Positions 57,408 to 64,000 of a DNA stretch of 64,000 nucleotides are shown here, in pieces. The DNA comes from Arcanobacterium_A hippocoleae_A (GTDB lineage Bacteria; Actinomycetota; Actinomycetes; Actinomycetales; Actinomycetaceae): NCBI GenBank assembly GCA_040360365.1, contig CP136412.1; one strand, written 5' to 3'. The position numbers and the translations under genes are program-made. Below the pieces are notes generated by a model. The model searched no databases. It saw only the letters and a program-made list of their open reading frames with translations, and was not told the origin of the DNA. Every line of letters begins with the position of its first letter. The first letter of the stretch is position 1.

Positions 57408-58493
57408 ATGGATTTAAGCCCATTAGACGAAGCGGGAATTGCGGCTGCCGTCGAAGCTGCAAAGGCGGCGTTCGCGGCGGCGGACACGCTTGAAGAAGTA
57501 AAAGCTGCACGGCTTGCACACGTAGGGGACAATGCCCCAATCACGCAGGCAAATATGCAAATTCGCAATCTTGAGAAAGCTGATAAGCCGACGGCCGGCA
57601 AACTGCTGGGGGCGGCGCGCAAAGCAGTACAGGAAGCTTTTTCGCAGGCGCAAGAGCGCGTCGAAGCTGCGGCGGAAGCACAAATGCTGCGCGAAGAGCG
57701 TGTAGATGTAACCGTGCCGACCTCCGGCAAAGCCAAAGGCGCACGTCACCCGCTGAATGTGCTTATCGACGACGTATCCGATTTCTTTGTTGCGATGGGC
57801 TGGGATATTGCAGAAGGTCCGGAATTAGAACATGAATGGTTCAACTTCGACGCATTAAACTTTGGTCCGGATCATCCGGCACGCCAAATGCAAGATACTT
57901 TTTATGTTGCGGGTTACACGCGCGTTACCGCCGATGGTGAAAATGAAATAACTGAAACTCCGGGCTTAGTACTGCGCACGCATACTTCGCCAGTACAGTC
58001 GCATGTAATGCTGCAGCGCGGTGCGCCCGTCTATATTGCATGCCCGGGTAAGGTGTACCGCACTGATGCCCTCGATGCCACCCACACCCCGGTTTTTCAC
58101 CAGGTTGAAGGGCTTGCCGTCGATAAAGGCATGACGATGGAAAACCTCAAAGGCACGCTCGATCATTTTGCGCGGGCAATGTTCGGCCCAGAAGCGAAAA
58201 CCCGTCTCCGCCCTTCATATTTCCCATTCACCGAACCGTCGGCAGAAATGGATTTATGGTTCCCGCAAAAGAAAGGCGGCGCCGGGTGGATTGAATGGGG
58301 CGGATGCGGCGTAGTTAATCCGGAAGTATTACGCAACGCTGGAATTGATCCTGATATTTACACCGGAATCGCATTCGGGATGGGGCTGGAACGCACATTG
58401 ATGCTGCGCCACGGAATCGCGGATATGCGCGATATGGTCGAAGGTGATGTCCGCTTCTCAAACCAGTTCGGCACGACCGGAAAGGGTAACTAA
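57408..58493 (+). CDS. pheS: Phenylalanyl-tRNA synthetase alpha subunit
   Basis: Catalytic subunit of the alpha2beta2 PheRS, 361 aa, intact. N-terminal coiled coil, then motif 2/3 regions HTSPVQSHVMLQRGAPVYIA, CPGKVYRTDALDATHTPVFH, QVEGLAVDKGMTMENLKGTL, and GIAFGMGLERTLMLRHGI. ATG 57408 has GAGAGGG 4 nt before it; ATG 57393 is in frame. pheT starts one base after its stop. Confidence 0.97.
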   Translation: MDLSPLDEAGIAAAVEAAKAAFAAADTLEEVKAARLAHVGDNAPITQANMQIRNLEKADKPTAGKLLGAARKAVQEAFSQAQERVEAAAEAQMLREERVDVTVPTSGKAKGARHPLNVLIDDVSDFFVAMGWDIAEGPELEHEWFNFDALNFGPDHPARQMQDTFYVAGYTRVTADGENEITETPGLVLRTHTSPVQSHVMLQRGAPVYIACPGKVYRTDALDATHTPVFHQVEGLAVDKGMTMENLKGTLDHFARAMFGPEAKTRLRPSYFPFTEPSAEMDLWFPQKKGGAGWIEWGGCGVVNPEVLRNAGIDPDIYTGIAFGMGLERTLMLRHGIADMRDMVEGDVRFSNQFGTTGKGN

Positions 58494-58494
58494 A

Positions 58495-61080
58495 ATGCCG
58501 TTAATTCCAATTGATTGGTTAAATGAACATGTGCAAGTACTTCCTGGCACTGATCCGGCACAGCTTGCAGCAGCACTCGTAAAAGTGGGACTTGAGGAAG
58601 AAGAAATCCATCAGCCGGAAGTGCAAGGTCCGATCGTCGTCGGAAAAGTTCTCACCCGCGAGGCAAAAGAACAATCCAACGGCAAAGTAATCAACTATTG
58701 CCGCGTAGATGTCGGCGCACACAACGACGCGCCAGGTACCGGCAAGGAGCCTTCCGAGCTGGCATCACGCGGAATTATTTGCGGTGCACACAATTTTGCC
58801 GCAGGCGACTATGTAGTCGTTTCACTTCCTGGTGCGGTGCTCCCCGGCGATTTCAAGATTGCCGCACGCAAAACCTATGGTCATATCTCCGACGGCATGA
58901 TTTGCTCTCTGCGTGAATTAGCGCTCGGAGAAGATCACGACGGGATTATTGTGCTTGCTCGCGGAGATGAAGAAGCCCTGGCACGCGCGATTCCAGCCGT
59001 CGGTGAAGACGTGCTTGGATATCTCGGAATCCAAGGTGAAGTGCTCGAAATTAACGTCACCCCGGACCGCGGATACTGCTTTTCAATGCGCGGTGCAGCA
59101 CGCGAATATGCCCATTCAACGGGTGCGAAGTTTACCGACCCGGTATTCGAAAGCAAGGCGGCAAAAGCACTGCCTGCAGTGAATAATAATGGATTCAAAG
59201 TCTCGATTGCCGACGATTCCCCAATTCACGGCGTGCCCGGATGCGGCCGTTTCATCACACGGATTGTACGCGGAGTTAATCCGAGTGCTCCGTCGCCAAA
59301 ATGGCTGCAAAATCGGCTGCGTGCAGCGGGAATGCGGCCAATTTCGCTGGCTGTCGATGCAACGAATTACGTGATGCTTGATCTTGGGCAGCCATTGCAT
59401 GCATACGATTTGGCGGCGCTCACTGAGCCAATTGTGGTCCGTCGGGCGCAGCCGGGAGAGAAACTCATCACGCTCGATGGTGTGGATCGTGAACTGCATA
59501 CCGAAGATTTACTAATTACTGATTCGCAAGGCGGACATGGTGCGCGGGTGATTGGTCTGGCTGGCACAATGGGCGGGCAAGCAACTGAAATCTGCGAATC
59601 GACCACTGATGTATTGATTGAAGCAGCAAATTTTGATCCGGTTTCGGTCGCCCGCATGGCGCGTCGGCATCGGCTGCCATCAGAAGCTGCCAAACGTTTC
59701 GAGCGCGGCGTAGACCCGGCTGCAGCTCCTGTGGCAGCACAGGCAGTAGCAGAGCTATTGGCAGAATACGGCGGAGGCACGATTGATGAAGCAAATTTCG
59801 AATACTATTTGCCGGCGGATCCAGCGGTAATAGAGTTCAAACTCAGCGAAACTGCACGTTTAACTGGTTTGAAATTACCAGACGAAAAGCAAATCGCAAT
59901 TTTGCGTGAAATCGGTTGTAAAGTTTCGGAAATTTCCAACGCCAGCGTATCAGTTACTGTGCCGTCTTGGCGTCCGGATATTGTTGGCAGCGCACATCTG
60001 GTTGAGGAAATTGCGCGGCTGGTTGGATACGATGAAATCCCGTCGGTGATTCCGGATGCTCCTGCTGGGAATGGTTTACCGGCAGAACAGCGTCAGCGCC
60101 GCGATATTTCCCGAACTCTTGCCGAGCAAGGCTGGGTACAAGTGCTCAGCTATCCATTTATTTCCGCTGCAGCTTTCGAAAAGCAAGGAATCGCAGCAGA
60201 AGATGAGCGGAGAATTGCGATCAAATTAAAAAATCCGCTGCAAGAAGAAGCACCCTATTTGCGAACTTCAATTCTTGACTCCTTATTGGAAACTGCACGT
60301 TTGAATCATGCCCGCGGAAACGAAGCAGTTGCGATTTTTGAAGTCGGACGGGTAACCCTGCCGCAAGGAATCATGCCTGCAGACACTCCCGGTGTCGGAA
60401 GCCGCCCAAGTGATGCGCAATTGCAGGCTTTACACGGCGCGGTTCCAGCTCAGCCGCACCGAATCGCCGGTGTGGCTTGCGCCGACGCGGCAGCCGGAAA
60501 CTTTGGATATCCGGCGCAAACTTGGGATTGGCGCGACGCAATTCAAGCCGCCAAGATATCTCTCGAAACAGTTGGTCTTAACGCAGAACTGGAAAATGCA
60601 GAATATGCGCCATTCCATCCGGGGCGCTGCGCGCAAGTGCGCGTTGGCGGAACGGTACTTGGCTATGCTGGTGAGCTTGCACCAAAGGTCTGCAAAGCTT
60701 TCGATTTACCGAAGCGTTCAGTTGCTTTCGAACTTGATTTAGATCAGATTTTCGCCGCTCGCGGCAGTGCACCGATTCAAGTGCGTCCAGTGGCAGTTTT
60801 CCCTGTGGCAAAAGAAGATTTTGCTTTTGTAGTTGATCAGGCAGTTACTGCGAGTGAACTGGCAGCAGTCATCACAAAAGCGGCAGGTGCAGCTTTTGAA
60901 AGCGTGCGTTTGTTTGATGTTTACACTGGGGAGCAAGTCGAATCTGGCAAAAAGTCATTAGCTTTTGCACTGCGTTTACGCGGCGTTTCCGGAACGCTTT
61001 CAGCTGAAGAAGTAGCGGGAATCAGGAAGCGAATTGTGAAGCAGGCGAAGAAAGCTGTTGGAGCTGAACTTCGAAACTAG
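58495..61080 (+). CDS. pheT: Phenylalanyl-tRNA synthetase beta subunit
   Basis: 861 aa, full length and without a break, the longest intact gene here. Order: N-terminal MPLIPIDWLNEHVQVLPG, tRNA-binding OB domain (about 40-150), B3/B4 editing domain (NPSAPSPKWLQNRLRAAGMR, DATNYVMLDLGQPLHAYDL), B5 domain, the catalytic-like core, and a C-terminal anticodon-binding FDX-ACB domain (RPVAVFPVAKEDFAFVVDQA). AAAGGGT precedes the ATG. Coupled to pheS. Confidence 0.97.
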   Translation: MPLIPIDWLNEHVQVLPGTDPAQLAAALVKVGLEEEEIHQPEVQGPIVVGKVLTREAKEQSNGKVINYCRVDVGAHNDAPGTGKEPSELASRGIICGAHNFAAGDYVVVSLPGAVLPGDFKIAARKTYGHISDGMICSLRELALGEDHDGIIVLARGDEEALARAIPAVGEDVLGYLGIQGEVLEINVTPDRGYCFSMRGAAREYAHSTGAKFTDPVFESKAAKALPAVNNNGFKVSIADDSPIHGVPGCGRFITRIVRGVNPSAPSPKWLQNRLRAAGMRPISLAVDATNYVMLDLGQPLHAYDLAALTEPIVVRRAQPGEKLITLDGVDRELHTEDLLITDSQGGHGARVIGLAGTMGGQATEICESTTDVLIEAANFDPVSVARMARRHRLPSEAAKRFERGVDPAAAPVAAQAVAELLAEYGGGTIDEANFEYYLPADPAVIEFKLSETARLTGLKLPDEKQIAILREIGCKVSEISNASVSVTVPSWRPDIVGSAHLVEEIARLVGYDEIPSVIPDAPAGNGLPAEQRQRRDISRTLAEQGWVQVLSYPFISAAAFEKQGIAAEDERRIAIKLKNPLQEEAPYLRTSILDSLLETARLNHARGNEAVAIFEVGRVTLPQGIMPADTPGVGSRPSDAQLQALHGAVPAQPHRIAGVACADAAAGNFGYPAQTWDWRDAIQAAKISLETVGLNAELENAEYAPFHPGRCAQVRVGGTVLGYAGELAPKVCKAFDLPKRSVAFELDLDQIFAARGSAPIQVRPVAVFPVAKEDFAFVVDQAVTASELAAVITKAAGAAFESVRLFDVYTGEQVESGKKSLAFALRLRGVSGTLSAEEVAGIRKRIVKQAKKAVGAELRN

Positions 61081-61116
61081 TTTCCGCGAATTTAGTTTTC
61101 TTACCGCGATAGTGTT

Positions 61117-61155
61117 AACCCGCTGTGCGATGAATATTTCGAATCCCAGCGGGTT
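61117..61155 (+). terminator. Hairpin between pheT and argR
   Basis: AACCCGCTG / CAGCGGGTT, 9-bp perfect stem with 21-nt loop, 37 bp after the pheT stop. No T run follows. Confidence 0.4.
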
Positions 61156-61210
61156 GCCACTAAAATAAAATCAGTCAATATCTGATCTCTGCTAATAGAA
61201 AGACTTAACC

Positions 61211-61729
61211 TTGAGCCATGAAGGAATTCCTGCCACTCGTGCGGCGCGTCATGCAAAGATTCTCGAAATTATTGAGAATAACCCAATCAGCTCGCAAGGT
61301 GAATTACGCAATTTTCTTGAAGAAAACGGGATTGCAGTTACCCAAGCTACGCTTTCTCGTGATTTAGAGGAACTGCATGCGTTCAAGGAATATGCCGCTG
61401 ACGGCCGTCGGATATACCGAATTCCCGATGTTGTGGAACTTTCGGAATCTGCTTATGGCGCACGGGCGCAGCTTGAGCGGTGGTCTCGGGAAATTATTAT
61501 TAGTGCGCGTAATGCTTTGAATCAGGTGGTTGTCCGCACTCCGCCCGGAGCAGCGCAGTTGATTGCTTCGGCAATTGACCGTGCAGTGCTGGATGATATT
61601 CTCGGCTGCGTCGCTGGCGACGATACTGTACTGATTATTACTAGTTCTGAGAAACGTGCACGGATGCTTGTAAAAGAATTGCTTGATCTTTCTGCAGGGC
61701 GTAAGGCCGTACCGGAGAGAGAAATCTGA
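61211..61729 (+). CDS. argR: Arginine repressor ArgR
   Basis: Arginine-sensing hexameric repressor, 172 aa. The winged helix is TRAARHAKILEIIENNPISS and TQATLSRDLEELHAFK; the C-terminal oligomer and arginine domain includes GAAQLIASAIDRAVLDDILG and CVAGDDTVLIIT. The start is TTG 61211; no ATG is available in frame. It stands between pheT and tyrS where actinobacteria usually have the arg biosynthetic genes, none of which is present. It may regulate arginine uptake or breakdown genes elsewhere; this is inference. Confidence 0.93.
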   Translation: MSHEGIPATRAARHAKILEIIENNPISSQGELRNFLEENGIAVTQATLSRDLEELHAFKEYAADGRRIYRIPDVVELSESAYGARAQLERWSREIIISARNALNQVVVRTPPGAAQLIASAIDRAVLDDILGCVAGDDTVLIITSSEKRARMLVKELLDLSAGRKAVPEREI

Positions 61730-61925
61730 ATGCCGAACAGATTAGGCGATTTGCAAGCTGCGGCGAACGAAAACCAGATACTGGAAAATGTGCTGCAGGT
61801 TCGCAATTAATGCCGGCAGCACGTATGTTTTATATATACATATTTTGGATATATCAGCGATGATGTATTTACTGCCAAAATAGAAAATCAAAATAATTCC
61901 AACAAAGGTAAAGGGAGATAAACAA

Positions 61926-63180
61926 GTGTCTGGAGTTCTCGACGAACTGCGTTGGCGGGGATTAATCGCACAACATACTGATATTGATGCGCTCGAAAAG
62001 GCGCTGAATGAAGAGACTTTGACTTTCTATTGCGGTTTTGATCCGACGGCGCCGTCGCTGCACCATGGGCATCTTGTGGCAGTAAAAGTAATGCGGCATC
62101 TGCAGCTTGCCGGTCACCATCCGCTTGTTCTTGTCGGCGGTGCTACTGGTTTGATTGGCGATCCGCGCGATAAAGGTGAGCGTGTCTTAAATGGGCGCGA
62201 TACGGTGGCGCAATGGGCAGATTCTTTGCGTTCACAGTTGGAATCGCTGCTTGATTTCGAAGGTGAGAATCCAGCTCGCACGGTGAATAATCTTGACTGG
62301 ACTAATGAGATTAGTGCGGTTGATTTTTGCGTGATTTAGGCAAGCATTTCCGACTTGGAACGATGATTTCGAAAGATATTGTTGCGCGCCGTCTTAATTC
62401 TGAGGAGGGGATTTCATACACGGAGTTCTCATACCAGATTCTGCAGGCAAATGATTATCTTGAACTTTTCCGTCGTTACGGATGTACGCTTGAGGTTGGC
62501 GGAAACGACCAGTGGGGGAATCTCGTCGGCGGTATGGATTTGGTTCGCAAGGTTGAGGGAGCGTCTGTACACGTACTTACGAATCCTTTGATTACTAAGG
62601 CCGACGGTACTAAGTTTGGGAAGACCGAGGGCGGAGCGGTCTGGCTGAATCCAGAAATGCTTTCCCCATATAAGTTCTACCAGTTCTGGTTAAATACCGC
62701 CGATGAAGACGTGATTCGGATGCTGAAAGTATTTACTTTCCGAACTCGGGAGGAGATTGAGGCTCTGGAAGCGGCTGTGCGGGAACGTCCGCATGCGCGT
62801 GAGGCACAGAAAGTACTTGCAGCGGATGTGACTACTTGGGTTCATGGAGCTGAGAATACTGAACGTGTGAAAGCAGCTTCACTGGTGCTTTTGGGAAAGC
62901 TGATCCGAAGATACTTGATGAGCGGACTTTGCGTGACGCAGTTGCGGAGCTGCCGAAGACTTCCGGACAGATCGGGATTGAAGTGGTGGACTTGCTGGTA
63001 CAGCTTGGGCTTGAAAAAGGGAAGAGTGCGGCTCGGAAAACTATTGCTTCCGGCGGAGTTTATATCAATAACGAGAAAGTTACTGATGAAGCGCGGGTAA
63101 TTGCAGAAGCTGACGTGCTTGCTGGCCGTGTGGTGCTTTTGCGTAAGGGCCGGAAGAATCTTAACCTTGTGGAGCTGTAA
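61926..63180 (+). CDS. tyrS: Tyrosyl-tRNA synthetase
   Basis: Class I synthetase, about 418 aa. FYCGFDPTAPSLHHGHLVAV contains the HIGH motif, VLVGGATGLIGDPRDKGERV follows, LEVGGNDQWGNLVGGMDLVR binds tyrosine, and KFGKTEGGAVWLN is the KMSKS loop. A C-terminal S4 domain is present (SAARKTIASGGVYINNEKVT). Breaks at T5 62324-62328 (restores AVDFLRDLGKHF) and A3 62896-62898 (restores LLGKADPKILDERTL) each need one base. Start GTG 61926 with AAAGGGAG upstream. Confidence 0.95.
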
Positions 63181-63276
63181 GCGAGGTTTTGCCCGGATAC
63201 TGTTTTTGGTTCAGCAGCTCGAATATGCAGTTTTTCGGCGTTGAAAGTTGGGCTGTAATCTAATCTGTTTTGCTTT

Positions 63277-63320
63277 AATGGGATGACCTGTATTTTTGAT
63301 TGGGTCATCCCATTTATTTT
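63277..63320 (+). terminator. Rho-independent terminator after tyrS
   Basis: Perfect 12-bp stem AATGGGATGACC / GGTCATCCCATT, 14-nt loop, then TATTTTTATTT. It lies 97 bp past the tyrS stop. Confidence 0.9.
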
Positions 63321-63503
63321 TATTTGCTGGTGTTTCGTGATGGTTTTAGCGGTTATTGCGAAATTTCCAAATTCTTCGCTCTTTCTATGCCTGATTTGGC
63401 GCTGGAAAAGTATTTGGATGCGGCAAAAGCTTTGATTGAAAACAATGTGTCGCGTAATCCGGTTAGCTGCGGATATTATTTGTTCGCAGAATTCACCAGC
63501 CGA

Positions 63504-63535
63504 TTATCGGAACTATCGGCTGGCAGTTCCGATAA
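63504..63535. terminator. Hairpin of unknown role
   Basis: TTATCGGAACT / AGTTCCGATAA, 11-bp perfect stem with 10-nt loop. It is inside a small doubtful open frame (63300-63566). It might end a minus-strand or + strand transcript. Confidence 0.4.
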
Positions 63536-63566
63536 CAGGGGTATTTGCAACCGGGTTTTGTTTTGA

Positions 63567-64000
63567 GTGAAATACTTTGAGTAAAAGACTGTGCGGGGAT
63601 TTCGTAAATTTCCGAAAAATTGTGTTCATAATGCGGTAAAAAAATTTGCAGTTCATATGCAAGTATTTTTCCGAGCGGTGATCATCTATGGAATAGATAC
63701 ACAGTTTCCGTAGATATGACTGAACTTTTAAAGTGGCTGTGACACTTTTAAAGCAGCTGTGATTTAACCTTTAAGATGTGCGCAAATTCAGCGCAAATAA
63801 AAATCATTGCGGATGTGCAGCTGCGGGTAAGCAATTTAGTAAATCTGCAAAAAAATTTCGGTGTTTTGTACCCGAAATCAGAAAAAACAAATCATTTTCA
63901 TGTGACCCCGCTCGCTTTTAATACCGAAAAAGATTAATTATTTTTCTGTTTTCCGCTATTTTTCAAGGAAAATTTCTTATATACAACTAATTCTCATTTT
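63567..64000. other. A/T-rich gene-free end of window
   Basis: About 430 bp with no gene. It is markedly richer in A/T than the genes around it. Two 20-bp tandem units with ACTTTTAAAG...GCTGTGA occur at 63724-63763. It could be the upstream region of a strongly expressed unit beyond the window. Confidence 0.4.

Noticed and set aside
63300..63566. 88-residue open frame after tyrS
   Set aside because: It starts inside the tyrS terminator, contains a perfect hairpin, and resembles no family.

Overview
This window reads as chromosomal DNA of a low-to-mid GC actinobacterium. Actinobacterial synteny blocks are conserved in order: DUF3039-pncB-clpS-DUF2017-murI-MBL-rph-rdgB; FAH-gltX next to tRNA-Gln and tRNA-Glu; DUF3097-hrcA-dnaJ-rsmE-phoH-ybeY-CorC-era-leuA-recO-uppS; sseB-infC-rpmI-rplT-rRNA methyltransferase-pheS-pheT-argR-tyrS. 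A GH112 galacto-N-biose phosphorylase, a eukaryotic-type UGPase, pyruvate oxidase, FeoB and the low GC suggest a host-associated fermenter, perhaps Actinomycetaceae or a relative. The genus cannot be named from sequence alone.

Layout. 1-3.6 kb: 3' part of a sulfatase and a galacto/lacto-N-biose phosphorylase (mucin or milk glycan use). 3.8-12.1 kb: amino-acid permease, UGPase, phosphofructokinase, a guanidine-III riboswitch with two Gdx-type SMR exporters, and a LysP-like permease. 13-22 kb: YidE-type transporter, HU, and the pncB/clpS/murI/rph/rdgB block. 22-33 kb: Nudix-like protein, Bcp, pyruvate oxidase, tRNA-Leu followed by a triple 169-bp repeat, serC-serA, DUF1015, FAH and gltX. 33-39 kb: tRNA-Gln, tRNA-Glu, metY with a structured leader, and the feo locus. 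39-52 kb: the hrcA-to-uppS block. 52-63 kb: VIT transporter, a protein I do not recognise, SseB-like, infC/rpmI/rplT, pheST, argR and tyrS.

Sequence quality dominates interpretation. I count about 36 frame breaks in 26 genes, including gltX, tyrS, infC, era, phoH and leuA. Each is restored by adding ONE base, usually in a run of A, T, G or C. Uniform minus-one errors in essential genes point to homopolymer under-calling, not decay. Such genes are annotated as single CDSs over their full span, with the break position given.

The most unusual content is non-coding. (1) A family of intergenic elements occurs at 5.5-6.0, 12.1-12.8 and 33.7-34.0 kb. Each has a core of exactly 138 bp bounded by inverted copies of a TTACGTAAC-TGGTGGCGAA motif. 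The motif repeats every 30-31 bp (three helical turns), giving about 200-bp nested elements, and each locus also carries a separate hairpin with 19-nt arms. (2) Three 169-bp tandem repeats, rich in hairpins and including GGA-loop hairpins, lie directly after tRNA-Leu. (3) A metY leader has an 8-bp closing stem and a terminator, and matches no riboswitch class I recognise.
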